The position numbers were made by a program, and so were the translations under genes. From assembly GCA_035506135.1 (NCBI GenBank), contig DATJPY010000048.1:1-64000 (forward strand): a DNA stretch of 64,000 nucleotides. The letters are read 5' to 3'. This DNA is from DATJPY01 sp035506135 (GTDB taxonomy: Bacteria; Myxococcota_A; UBA9160; PR03). Of the stretch, positions 43,024 to 50,973 are shown in pieces; the stretch's first letter is position 1; each line of letters opens with the position of its first letter. The notes under the pieces are model-generated. The model was not told the DNA's origin, did no database searches, and worked only from the letters and a program-made list of their open reading frames with translations.

Positions 43024-43774
43024 GGGCGTAGCGCGGCTCGTAGCGGGCGGCGCGCTCGACCGCGGCGCCGAGCACCGCGGGCTCGATCGGGCGGAGCTCG
43101 AAGCGGGCGGCGAGCTCCGCCCGCAGCGCATCGGCGACGTCCTCGCACGACACCGTGCCGATCTCGTCCTCGACGCTGCCGGCGCTCGCGGGGTCCCAGT
43201 CGAGGCCGAGCGCGGTGTAGACCGGCTCGAGCGCGGCGCGTACGCGCGCGCTGTCGCGCACCACGAGGACGCCGCCCACGTGCGCGGCGCCTCGCACGAC
43301 GCGCTGGCCGATGCCCGCGAGCTTGCGGAGGCCGCGCGCGTTCACGCTGTGCGGACCCGGGCAGTACTCGCCCGGCACGGCGCCGACGCGCGCATCGACG
43401 CCGAGACGGCGGAGCGCCGCCGCCAGGAGCGCCGCGGCCGCGTCGAAGCGCTCGCGGATCCCGGCGCGCGACTCCGCGGCCGGCGTGGCCCAGGCGAACG
43501 CCAGCGTCTGGCGGTGGAACGCGGCGGCGCGCCCGCCCGCCAGCCGCAGCGCCGGCTCGAAGCCGGCCGCGCGCGCCGCCGCCACCGCGATCGCGAAGCC
43601 GGGGGCCGCGGCGTCGAGCGAGGAGAAGGCCAGCACGTCGTCGGGGCGGTACAGGCGCAGTGTCGCCGGCGTGGCGCCCTCGGCTACGAGATCGAGCAGC
43701 GCGCGCGAGAGCGCCACGTCCAGCGCCGCGCGGCCGGGCAGCGCACGGGTCGCAATCGCGAGGGGCTCACCCAT
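43010..43774 (-). CDS. Lipoate-protein ligase (LplA/BPL-fold) family protein
   Basis: A 254-residue cytosolic protein of the biotin/lipoate ligase fold. LRLYRPDDVLAFSSLDA, then LRLAGGRAAAFHRQTLAFAW (the LplA 'R-x-GG-x-x-x-H' loop), and GLRKLAGIGQRVVRGAAHVGGVLVV with the substrate-contacting Lys. Length fits short LplA/LipM-type enzymes. It could attach lipoate or octanoate to E2 or GcvH proteins; neither is encoded here. ATG 43774 follows GGAGGCGACG, whereas the upstream frame overlaps a repeat element. It is convergent with the P450, overlapping it by 14 bases. Confidence 0.75.
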   Translation of the reverse strand: MGEPLAIATRALPGRAALDVALSRALLDLVAEGATPATLRLYRPDDVLAFSSLDAAAPGFAIAVAAARAAGFEPALRLAGGRAAAFHRQTLAFAWATPAAESRAGIRERFDAAAALLAAALRRLGVDARVGAVPGEYCPGPHSVNARGLRKLAGIGQRVVRGAAHVGGVLVVRDSARVRAALEPVYTALGLDWDPASAGSVEDEIGTVSCEDVADALRAELAARFELRPIEPAVLGAAVERAARYEPRYALRPA

Positions 43775-43801
43775 CGTCGCCTCCGGGGCAAGACGCCCGC
43801 C

Positions 43802-43937
43802 CGGAGTATCCCTCAAGCGCCCGCGAAGCGGGCGCGCGCAGCGAGCCGCAGGCAAGCGAAGTCAATCAGGACGTGCTGCGGCTCAGCACCCCAATCGGCC
43901 GGAAGCCGGCTTTGCGCAGCGAGCGAAGTCAACAGCT
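43802..43937 (+). repeat. Dispersed composite repeat, locus A
   Basis: This starts GGAGTATCCC, then CAAGC, then a hairpin (GCGCCCGC-GAA-GCGGGCGC, 43817-43835). The core follows at 43834-43863 (GCGCGCAGCGAGCCGCAGGC, then AAGCGAAGTC), followed by ATCAG. After a 50-base spacer comes a second core at 43914-43935 (GCGCAGCGAGCGAAGTCAAC, AG). Locus B (46116-46223) has the same two parts in the same order. The element ends 17 bases before the methyltransferase start codon at 43954. Confidence 0.75.
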
Positions 43938-43953
43938 AGCATCCCAGGTCGCC

Positions 43954-44625
43954 ATGGAGAGGATCCCCGAGCCGGAGCTGATGGACGACGAGGCGCAGGC
44001 GCGCGCCTACGCCGACGCGGACTGGAGCGAGCCGCACGATCGCTTCGTGTCGCTCCTGCGCGCGAGGCTTCCTGACCTCGACCAGAGCGGCTGCGCGCTC
44101 GACCTCGGCTGCGGCGCCGCCGACATCACGATCCGCCTGGCGCAGGCGCTGCCCGGCTGGACGATCGACGGCATCGACGGCTCCGCGCCGATGCTGCGGT
44201 TCGGCCGCGTCGCCGTGGCGCGCGCCCGGCTCGCGGAGCGCATCACGCTGCGGCTCGGCCAGATCCCCCGCACCGATGCGCCGCGCGTCTGCTACGACCT
44301 CGTGCTCTCGAACAGCCTCCTGCACCACCTGTCCGAGCCGCTCGTCCTGTGGGAGGCGGTCCAGGACTTCGCGCGCGACGGTGGGGACGTGTTCGTGATG
44401 GATCTCCTGCGGCCGTCGAGCCGCGAGGAGGCGCAGCGGCTCACCGACCGCTACGCGGCCGGCGAGCCGGAGATCCTGCGACGCGACTTCTTCCGGTCGC
44501 TCCTGGCCTCGTACACGCCCGACGAGGTGCGCGAGCAGCTCGAGATCGCCGAGCTGGTCGATCTCGAGGTCGCCGTCGCGAGCGACCGGCACTGGATCGC
44601 CTGGGGCTCGGTGATCCGGCGCTGA
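43954..44625 (+). CDS. Class I SAM-dependent methyltransferase
   Basis: A 223-residue methyltransferase. Motif I is CALDLGCGAADITIRLA, motif II DGIDGSAPML, and LSNSLLHHLSEPLVLWEAV is typical of ubiE/Coq5-like small-molecule methyltransferases. The C-terminus ends with a strand pair HWIAWGSVIRR. Acceptor unknown. ATG 43954 lies just after a dispersed repeat element, with AGGTCGCC upstream. The KstD-like flavoprotein gene follows after 22 bases, so the pair is likely an operon. A quinone-, polyketide- or sterol-like substrate would be compatible with the neighbour, but this is inference. Confidence 0.85.
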   Translation: MERIPEPELMDDEAQARAYADADWSEPHDRFVSLLRARLPDLDQSGCALDLGCGAADITIRLAQALPGWTIDGIDGSAPMLRFGRVAVARARLAERITLRLGQIPRTDAPRVCYDLVLSNSLLHHLSEPLVLWEAVQDFARDGGDVFVMDLLRPSSREEAQRLTDRYAAGEPEILRRDFFRSLLASYTPDEVREQLEIAELVDLEVAVASDRHWIAWGSVIRR

Positions 44626-44647
44626 GGCGGGCGAGCATGTCGGATCC

Positions 44648-46081
44648 ATGTCCAGCTCTCTCCGAGACGAGCGCGAGATCCAGCGCTGGGACGACGTGGC
44701 GGACGTGCTCGTCGTGGGTCTCGGGGCCGCGGGCGCTGCGGCCGCCCTCGAGGCCGCGCGGACGGGCGCCGACACGCTGGTGATCGAGCGCGCCGGCGGA
44801 GGCGGTGGCACCTCGGCGATGTCGGGCGGCGTGCTCTACCTGGGCGGCGGCACCGCGCTTCAGCGGGCGTGCGGCTTCGACGACTCGGCCGAGGCGATGT
44901 TCGGCTACCTGATGGCGTCGTGCGGCGAGGGGCCCGACGAGGCGAAGCTCGGCGTCTACTGCGAGGGCTCGGTCGACCACTACGAGTGGCTGGTGGCGCA
45001 GGGCGTCCCGTTCAAGCCGGTCTTCCACCACGGCGTGTCGGGCGAGCCGCCCAACGACGACGGCCTGGTCTGGTCGGGCTCCGAGCGCGCGCACCCGTTC
45101 CGTGACATCGCGGCGCCCGCGCCGCGCGGCCACGTGCCGGCGATGGAGGCGCAGGCCGGGCCGCTGCTCATGCGCCGACTCGTCGCGGCCGTCGAGGGGA
45201 GCGCCGTCCGCGTGGCCCCGAACCATCGATGCGTCGCGCTGGTGCGCGCGCCGGACGGGGCCGTGGTCGGCGCCGTCGCGGAGCACTTCGGCGCCGCGCG
45301 CGCGCTGCGCGCACGCCGCGGCGTCGTCCTCACCACGGGCGGCTTCATCCGCGACGACGCGATGCTCGCGGCGCACGCGCCGCACCTGCGGCGCTGCAAG
45401 TTCCGCGTCGGCGCCGAGGGCGACGACGGCAGCGGGATCCGCCTCGGCATCGCGGCGGGCGCGGCGACGATCCACATGGACGCGGCCTCGATCTCGCTGC
45501 CGGCGACGCAGCCGTGGGGGCTCAAGCGCGGAATCCTGGTCGACGGCGCAGGGCAGCGCTTCATCAACGAGGACGCCTACTACGGGCGGCTCGGCGAGCA
45601 TGCGCTGCTCCACCGCGGCGGGCGCGCCTGGCTCGTGGTCGACGACGCGGTGTTCGAGAAGCCCGACTATCCGCGCCGCGTGGCGGCGGTCGGCGAGTCG
45701 CCGGCGGAGCTCGAGCGCGACCTCGGGCTCCCGCCCGGGAGCCTGGAGAGCACGCTCGCGCTCTACAACCGCGCGGCCACCCGCGGCGAGGATCCGGCGT
45801 TCCACAAGGCGCGCGAGTACGTGACGCCGCTCGAGCGGCCGCCCTTCGGCGCGTTCGACTGCACCAGCGAGGGCTCGCTGTACGCGGCCTTCACGCTCGG
45901 CGGTCTACACACCGACGTGGAGGGCCGGGTGCTCGACCCTGCCGGCGCCGCGATCCCCGGCCTCTTCGCCGCCGGCCGCTCGACCTCGGGTCTCTCGGTG
46001 GGGGGCTACTCGAGCGGCCTCTCGCTCGGCGACGGCACCTTCTTCGGCCGCCGCGCGGGCCGCACGGCAGCCCGGACCTAG
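44648..46081 (+). CDS. FAD-binding dehydrogenase, KstD/fumarate-reductase-flavoprotein-like
   Basis: A 477-residue flavoprotein. The FAD Rossmann motif is ADVLVVGLGAAGAAAALEAA, followed by LVIERAGGGGGTSAMSGGVLY, the classic fold of 3-ketosteroid-1-dehydrogenase and succinate dehydrogenase flavoprotein subunits. The end, VGGYSSGLSLGDGTFFGRRAG, contacts FAD. The Tyr/Gly pattern of true KstD is not clear, so 'KstD-like' is a family-level call. It would desaturate or reduce a C-C bond. It is co-directional with the methyltransferase 22 bases upstream. Length is slightly below that of KstD (about 510). Confidence 0.8.
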   Translation: MSSSLRDEREIQRWDDVADVLVVGLGAAGAAAALEAARTGADTLVIERAGGGGGTSAMSGGVLYLGGGTALQRACGFDDSAEAMFGYLMASCGEGPDEAKLGVYCEGSVDHYEWLVAQGVPFKPVFHHGVSGEPPNDDGLVWSGSERAHPFRDIAAPAPRGHVPAMEAQAGPLLMRRLVAAVEGSAVRVAPNHRCVALVRAPDGAVVGAVAEHFGAARALRARRGVVLTTGGFIRDDAMLAAHAPHLRRCKFRVGAEGDDGSGIRLGIAAGAATIHMDAASISLPATQPWGLKRGILVDGAGQRFINEDAYYGRLGEHALLHRGGRAWLVVDDAVFEKPDYPRRVAAVGESPAELERDLGLPPGSLESTLALYNRAATRGEDPAFHKAREYVTPLERPPFGAFDCTSEGSLYAAFTLGGLHTDVEGRVLDPAGAAIPGLFAAGRSTSGLSVGGYSSGLSLGDGTFFGRRAGRTAART

Positions 46082-46115
46082 ACCGTCCGCCCCTTCCGAG
46101 GCAAGGGGATCGCCT

Positions 46116-46223
46116 GGAGTATCCCCGCAAGCCGCCGAAGGCGGCGCGCAGCGAGGCGAAGCCGAGCGAAGATCATCAGCCAGGGCGCGCGCAGCGAGGC
46201 GAAGCCGAGCGAAGTCAACAGTT
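46116..46223 (+). repeat. Dispersed composite repeat, locus B
   Basis: Same organisation as locus A: GGAGTATCCC, CAAGC, a short hairpin (GCCGCC-GAA-GGCGGC), core 1 at 46144-46171 and a second perfect 28-bp copy at 46187-46214 (begin GCGCGCAGCGAGGCGAAGCC), period 43. It ends GAAGTCAACAG, as at locus A. It lies between the flavoprotein stop and the next start codon (46271). Confidence 0.8.
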
Positions 46224-46270
46224 GGCGGGCCGAGGCCAGGTCGGCTAGAAAGGGCGACCGAGGAAGTGCA

Positions 46271-46663
46271 ATGTCCCGCCGCTGCCTACCCGTGATTGCG
46301 ATCGTCCTTGCAGTCCTCGTCCTCGAGGTCGAGCCCGCACATGCGATCGGGACGAGCCTCGGCAGCGGGGGCTCGAGCATCGGCGGCTCTGCCCTCGGGG
46401 GCTCGAGCCTGCGCGAGCGAGACAACAGCTCCTCCGACGACAGCGGTGGGCGCCGGCACCGCCGCACGCGCCACCGCCGCACGCGCCACCGCCGCGGCCA
46501 TCGCATCTCCAACGAATCGGGCACGAGCGGCTCCAGCGGCTCGAGCTTCGGCAGCGGGCTCGGCAACAGCAGCGGCAGCGGCCGCTCGACCTTCGGCAGC
46601 TCGGGCTTCGGCAGCTCGAGCAACGGCGGCAGCTTCGACTCCCAGTCCGGGATGGGTCGCTAA
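46271..46663 (+). CDS. Small secreted Ser/Gly-rich protein
   Basis: A 130-residue exported protein with a signal peptide ending EPAHAIG. The mature part is low-complexity: Gly/Ser stretches (GTSLGSGGSSIGGSALGGSS), a basic block with tandem RRTRH units near residue 60, then Ser/Gly/Phe repeats to the end. GAGGAAG precedes the ATG at 46271. No family is recognised. Such compositions suggest a disordered surface or matrix protein. It is followed 8 bases later by a lipoprotein gene, with which it is likely co-transcribed. It lies right after repeat locus B. Confidence 0.6.
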   Translation: MSRRCLPVIAIVLAVLVLEVEPAHAIGTSLGSGGSSIGGSALGGSSLRERDNSSSDDSGGRRHRRTRHRRTRHRRGHRISNESGTSGSSGSSFGSGLGNSSGSGRSTFGSSGFGSSSNGGSFDSQSGMGR

Positions 46664-46671
46664 GCGCCTCG

Positions 46672-47253
46672 ATGCGCCGGCTCGGGCTCGCGTGCGCCGG
46701 CCTCGCTCTCGCGCTCGCCTGCGCCTCCACGCATCTCACCTCCACGTGGCGCGATCCGGGCATCGGACCGATCCAGTTCCGCAAGGTCGCCGGCCTCGCG
46801 CTGAGCTCCGACTCGACGCTTCGGCGTGTCGCCGAGGACGCCTTCGTGAAGAGCGTCGGGCCGCAGTACGCGGTGGCTGCGTACAGCCTGATCCCCGACG
46901 ACGAGATCCGCGACAAGGACAAGGTGAAGGCGCGCCTGCAGGCGGCGGGCGTCGACGGCGCCGTGCTGTTCCGGCTGGTCGACGTCGACGAGCGCAAGAC
47001 CTGGGTCCCGCCGACGACCTACGGCGGCTTCGCGGGCTACTACGGCTGGGCGGCGCCGATGGTGTACCAGCCCGGCTACCTCGCCACCGACCGCGTGGTG
47101 CAGGTCGAGACGACACTCTACTCGGTCGCACAGGCCCGACTGATCTGGGCCGCACGCAGCGAGACGCTGAATCCGAAGTCTGCGCAGGAGACGATCGACG
47201 GCGTCGTCCAGGCGGCCGTCACCGCCATGCGCAAGGAGAAGCTGATCCCGTAG
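46672..47253 (+). CDS. DUF4136-like lipoprotein
   Basis: A 193-residue exported lipoprotein: signal peptide LACAGLALALACAST with a lipobox-like LALAC, then HLTSTWRDPGIGPIQFRKVAGLAL at the start of the mature domain, typical of DUF4136-type outer-membrane lipoproteins. The middle has an aromatic insert (YGGFAGYYGWAAPMVYQPGY) and ends with the helix ETIDGVVQAAVTAMRKEKLIP. Function unknown; these proteins sit in the envelope and may assist assembly. It follows the Ser/Gly-rich gene by 8 bases and precedes a dehydrogenase gene by 31. Confidence 0.65.
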   Translation: MRRLGLACAGLALALACASTHLTSTWRDPGIGPIQFRKVAGLALSSDSTLRRVAEDAFVKSVGPQYAVAAYSLIPDDEIRDKDKVKARLQAAGVDGAVLFRLVDVDERKTWVPPTTYGGFAGYYGWAAPMVYQPGYLATDRVVQVETTLYSVAQARLIWAARSETLNPKSAQETIDGVVQAAVTAMRKEKLIP

Positions 47254-47284
47254 GCGCGCCGCCGCGGCCCGGAGGCCCCTGCCC

Positions 47285-48355
47285 GTGCCCTATCGCGTGA
47301 TCCAATGGGCGACGGGCAACGTCGGCCGCGCCGCGGTGACCGGCGTCGTCGCGCATCCCGAGCTCGAGCTGGTCGGCTGCTGGGTCCACAGCCCCGACAA
47401 GGTCGGCCGCGACGTCGGCGAGCTCTGCGGTCTCGGTTCGCTCGGCGTGCGCGCGACCGGCGACGTCGCCGCGCTGCTCGCGCTCGAGGCGGACGCCGTC
47501 TACTACAGCCCGCTCCTCGCGCGACCCGCCGAGGTGATCCGGCTGCTCGAGTCGGGCAAGAACGTGGTGACCCCGCTCAACTGGTTCTTCCCTGACCGCG
47601 CGAGTGCCGCGATCGCCGAGCTCGAGGCCGCCTGCCGCCGCGGTGGGGCGACGCTGCACGGGACCGGGATCCATCCGGGCGGCATCACCGAGCGCTTCCC
47701 GCTGATGATCTCGGCGCTGTGCCGCGACGTGCGGCACGTGCGCGCCGAGGAGTTCTCCGACATCCGCAGCTACGCAGCCGTGGCGGTGGTCCGCGACGTC
47801 ATGCTCTTCGGCAAGCGTCCGGAGGAGGCGGCGCGCAGCCCGATGCTGAAGCTGCTCGGCCACGGCTTCCAGCAGTCGATCCACATGCTCGCCGCGGGCC
47901 TCGGCTTCGTGCTCGACCCGGAGCTGCGGACGGTCCACGAGATGGCCGTGGCCACCGCGCCGATCGACACGCCCGTGGGTCGCCTCGAAGCGGGCACGGT
48001 GGCGGCGCAGCGCTTCACCTGGCAGGGGACGGTGCGCGGCGAGCCGGTCGCCACGGTGCGCGTGAACTGGCTGATGGGCGAGCAGCATCTCGATCCGCCC
48101 TGGAGCTTCGGGCCCGGGCGCGAGCGCTTCGAGATCGAGATCACCGGAGACCCGCCCGCGCGGGTGGTGTTCCACGGCCTGCACCCGACCGACGTCCGCG
48201 CCGGGCAGCAGAACAACCCGGGTATCGCCGCGACGGCGATGCACGGGGTCAACGCGATCCCGGCCGTGTGCAGAGCCAAGCCCGGAATCGCGACCTATCT
48301 CGACCTGCCGCTGGTGTCGGGCCGCGCCGCCACTCCCCTCGCCCGGCGCGGCTGA
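47285..48355 (+). CDS. NAD(P)-dependent DapB-like / 2,4-diaminopentanoate dehydrogenase-like oxidoreductase
   Basis: A 356-residue oxidoreductase. The N-terminal Rossmann motif is YRVIQWATGNVGRAAVTGVV, continuing VGCWVHSPDKVGRDVGELCG. This is the family called dihydrodipicolinate-reductase-N-terminus-containing, common in actinobacteria and proteobacteria and related to 2,4-diaminopentanoate dehydrogenase. GTGIHPGGITERFPLMIS lies at the substrate site. The true substrate is probably not dihydrodipicolinate. GTG 47285 follows CGGAGG. A 414-base non-coding stretch follows it, so it ends this transcript. Confidence 0.72.
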   Translation: MPYRVIQWATGNVGRAAVTGVVAHPELELVGCWVHSPDKVGRDVGELCGLGSLGVRATGDVAALLALEADAVYYSPLLARPAEVIRLLESGKNVVTPLNWFFPDRASAAIAELEAACRRGGATLHGTGIHPGGITERFPLMISALCRDVRHVRAEEFSDIRSYAAVAVVRDVMLFGKRPEEAARSPMLKLLGHGFQQSIHMLAAGLGFVLDPELRTVHEMAVATAPIDTPVGRLEAGTVAAQRFTWQGTVRGEPVATVRVNWLMGEQHLDPPWSFGPGRERFEIEITGDPPARVVFHGLHPTDVRAGQQNNPGIAATAMHGVNAIPAVCRAKPGIATYLDLPLVSGRAATPLARRG

Positions 48356-48769
48356 CGGAATCTCCCGTCGGCAGGCCCCGCATACACCGGGCGGTCTAGG
48401 TTGAACCCGGGAGAGCGGTGCTGGTTCCGGCCCGACCCCGGCCTGGCGGAAACTCTGGGGCCGAATCGCCCCCGAGCCGGGGCGCCCGAATCTCCCGGGC
48501 CCACCCCCCGTCCACCTCGGGCCGGAATGCCCGGCTCGAAATGCGGAGGAACCCGCTTCGCTCCTCGCGGCAAAGTGATAGAGTTCGCGCGCGAGCGAAC
48601 GCCACCCGGTGCGCCTTGTCGGCCTCCGGCTGCGGAACCAAGCTCGGTCGCCGCTTCCGATCGTGGGGATCGGATCGGCGTCGAGGAGCCGCCACGAGAG
48701 CTGCCGTCGGGTAGAGCTTGGCGGTCGCCCCTCATCGATCGAATCCCAAGAAGGAGGAAGGTCTCTCGT
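48356..48769. other. Gene-free stretch upstream of a small secreted protein
   Basis: A 414-bp interval with no convincing coding frame; open frames in it lack RBSs and recognisable protein. It contains several partial inverted repeats of CCCGGG/GGGCCC type expected at this GC content. A GAATCCC string near 48740 is not part of a tRNA. The promoter for the gene at 48770 must lie here, but I cannot place it. Confidence 0.4.
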
Positions 48770-49021
48770 ATGTCGAAGCGATCCTTGGCTGCGATCGTGC
48801 TCGGAGCCTTCGTTGCGCTCGCCGGCGCGCCCGTGTGGGCGCAGGGCGGGGCGACCACGGAGAAGCCGGCGGCGACTACGCCGGCGCCGAAGCACAAGGC
48901 GACCCATCACAAGGCCGCCCCGAAGAAGCACGCAGCGACCACGACCACGCACAAGAAGAGCACGACCCACAAGAAGACGACGGCTCCGAAGACGACCACC
49001 ACGCCGCCCAGCGGCCAGTAG
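48770..49021 (+). CDS. Small secreted Lys/Thr/His-rich protein
   Basis: An 83-residue exported protein. Signal peptide MSKRSLAAIVLGAFVALAG and on to AQGG. The mature part is almost entirely Ala, Thr, Lys, His and Pro (HKATHHKAAPKKHAATTTTH), with a pI well above 10 by inspection. AAGGAGGAAG precedes the ATG at ideal distance. No family is recognised; similar basic tails occur in DNA- or polysaccharide-binding envelope proteins. A strong intrinsic terminator starts 17 bases after the stop, so the gene is probably monocistronic and well expressed. Confidence 0.65.
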   Translation: MSKRSLAAIVLGAFVALAGAPVWAQGGATTEKPAATTPAPKHKATHHKAAPKKHAATTTTHKKSTTHKKTTAPKTTTTPPSGQ

Positions 49022-49037
49022 TCGCAACGGTCCGGAG

Positions 49038-49079
49038 GGCGGCCCTCCTCGCGCTCCCGCGCAGGAGGGCCGCCGTTTT
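49038..49079 (+). terminator. Rho-independent terminator after the Lys/Thr-rich protein gene
   Basis: Arms GGCGGCCCTCCT (49038-49049) and AGGAGGGCCGCC (49063-49074) pair perfectly over 12 bp. The inner GCGC/GCGC can extend the stem around one bulged C. GTTTT follows directly. This is the best intrinsic terminator in the window, separating the small protein gene from the carboxylesterase gene. Confidence 0.85.
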
Positions 49080-49118
49080 CCGCCGATCGAGTAGCATGGG
49101 GTCCGCAAGGAGGGCCCC

Positions 49119-50969
49119 ATGTCACGCCTCGCGCCGTCCTTCCTCTCCGCCCTGCTGCTCGGGACTCTTGCGTGCTCACGCTCGCTCGTGCCTCCCGATC
49201 CGCCGCACACTGCGGACCCGACGTCGCTGCGCCAGCCGCCTGCGGGCTCGGTGGTCGGCTTCGTCGGCCGCTACGGAAGCCACGCCTGGCTCGGCGTCCC
49301 CTACGCGAAGCCGCCCGCGGGCGAGCGGCGCTGGCGCGCGCCCGAGCCGCTCGAGCCCTGGAGCGGGACGCGCGAGGCGCTGCACTTCGGTCCCCATTGC
49401 CCGCAGCTCGCCAGCCACTTCGGCGGCGTGAGCGACGTCGCGCCCGGGACGCCCACCGGCGACGAGGACTGCCTGTACCTCAACGTCTACGCGCCGCGCC
49501 TCGCGCCGACGGCGGTGCCGACGGGCGGCGCGCGGCTCCCGGTGATGGTGTGGATCCACGGCGGCGGCAACACCGTCGGCCTCGGTGACTTCTACGACGG
49601 CGGGAACCTGGCGGCCTCGCAGGACGTCGTGGTGGTGACGCTCAACTACCGGCTCGGACCCTTCGGCTGGTTCCGTCACGCATCGCTGAACGGGCCGGAC
49701 GCCAGCCCCGCGGACCGCTCGGGCAACTACGGAACGCTCGACCTGGTGCGCGCGCTCGAGTGGGTACGAGACAACATCGCGGCCTTCGGCGGCGACCCGG
49801 GCGACGTCACCATCTTCGGCGAGTCGGCGGGCGGTCACAACGTCTACAGCCTGCTGCTGTCACCGTACGCGAGCGGCCTGTTCCAGCGCGCCATCGTCGA
49901 GAGCGGCGGTACCTGGATGACGCCGACGGCGCAGGCCGAGAACCTGACCGACGACCCGGTGCCCGGCCACCGGCGCTCCTCGGGCGAGGCGATCCTCGCG
50001 CTGCTCGTGAAGGACGGCAGCGCGCGCGACCGTGCCGACGCGAAGGCGAAGCTGGCCGCGATGTCGCCCGACGCCGTGGCGCGCTACCTGCGCGGCAAGA
50101 CGGCCTTCGAGCTGTTCTCGGTGTATGCGACCGACCGGGAGGAGCAGCTGATCCAGATGCCGCTCGTCTTCGCGGACGGCGCCGTGCTGCCGTCCGACGA
50201 TCCGCTCGCGCACTTCGCGCGATCCGACGGCTGGAATCGCGTGCCGGTGATCATCGGCACCAACCGCGACGAGAACAAGCTCTTCCTCTCGGTGAACCCG
50301 CTCTACGTGAAGCGCTGGTTCGGGATCGTCCCGCGCGTCAAGGACCCGGACCTCTATCTGGCGACCGCCGACGCGATGAGCACGATGTGGAAGGCGACCG
50401 GCGCGGACGGACCGGCGGCCGCGATGCGCAAGTCGAGCCCGGACGTGTACGTGTACCGCTTCGACTGGGACGAGGAGCCGACCCTGCTCGGCTTCGACGC
50501 CGCGAAGTTCGTCGGCGCGGGACACGGCCTCGAGATCCCCTTCGTGTTCGGCCACTGGGAGCTCGGTCCCGAGGGCGACGTGCTGTTCGGCGCGGCGAGC
50601 CGGGAGGGCCGCGAGGCGCTGTCCGCGCAGATGCGCTCGTACTGGACGCAGTTCGCTCGCACCGGCTCGCCGGGGCGCGGGCGCGCCGGCGACCTGACGG
50701 AGTGGACGGCGTGGGACCCCGCTCCGGGCGGGCACAAGTACGCAGTCCTCGACACGCCGGCGGGCGGCGGGGTGCGCATGGGCTCCGAGCCGATCGACGC
50801 GGCGCAGGTGATCGCCGCGATCGACGCCGACCCGCGGATTCGATCGCCGCGCGATCACTGCTGGGTGCTGCACGAGGCGCTGCGCTTCGACGAGGACGCG
50901 TACGCGAAGGCGGGCGGTGCGCGCTGCGCCGGCTATCCGTTCGACGCCTTCCCCTGGCCGAGGAGCTGA
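49119..50969 (+). CDS. Type B carboxylesterase/lipase, exported
   Basis: A 616-residue alpha/beta hydrolase of the carboxylesterase B family. The signal region ends LACSRS, with a lipobox-like Cys (LLLGTLAC). Family strings: GVPYAKPPAGERRWRAPEP, EDCLYLNVYAPR, VMVWIHGGGN (oxyanion hole), nucleophile in VTIFGESAGGHN, acidic residue in IGTNRDENKLF, and His in VGAGHGLEIPFVFGH. It should hydrolyse esters outside the cytoplasm. AAGGAGGG lies just upstream of ATG 49119. zwf starts 4 bases after its stop, an odd partner for a secreted esterase but clearly close enough for co-transcription. Confidence 0.9.
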   Translation: MSRLAPSFLSALLLGTLACSRSLVPPDPPHTADPTSLRQPPAGSVVGFVGRYGSHAWLGVPYAKPPAGERRWRAPEPLEPWSGTREALHFGPHCPQLASHFGGVSDVAPGTPTGDEDCLYLNVYAPRLAPTAVPTGGARLPVMVWIHGGGNTVGLGDFYDGGNLAASQDVVVVTLNYRLGPFGWFRHASLNGPDASPADRSGNYGTLDLVRALEWVRDNIAAFGGDPGDVTIFGESAGGHNVYSLLLSPYASGLFQRAIVESGGTWMTPTAQAENLTDDPVPGHRRSSGEAILALLVKDGSARDRADAKAKLAAMSPDAVARYLRGKTAFELFSVYATDREEQLIQMPLVFADGAVLPSDDPLAHFARSDGWNRVPVIIGTNRDENKLFLSVNPLYVKRWFGIVPRVKDPDLYLATADAMSTMWKATGADGPAAAMRKSSPDVYVYRFDWDEEPTLLGFDAAKFVGAGHGLEIPFVFGHWELGPEGDVLFGAASREGREALSAQMRSYWTQFARTGSPGRGRAGDLTEWTAWDPAPGGHKYAVLDTPAGGGVRMGSEPIDAAQVIAAIDADPRIRSPRDHCWVLHEALRFDEDAYAKAGGARCAGYPFDAFPWPRS

Positions 50970-50973
50970 TGCG

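Noticed and set aside
48700..48769. GAATCCC near 48740, looking like a tRNA T-loop
   Set aside because: No acceptor or anticodon stem can be drawn around it, and a good ribosome binding site for the next gene overlaps the area.
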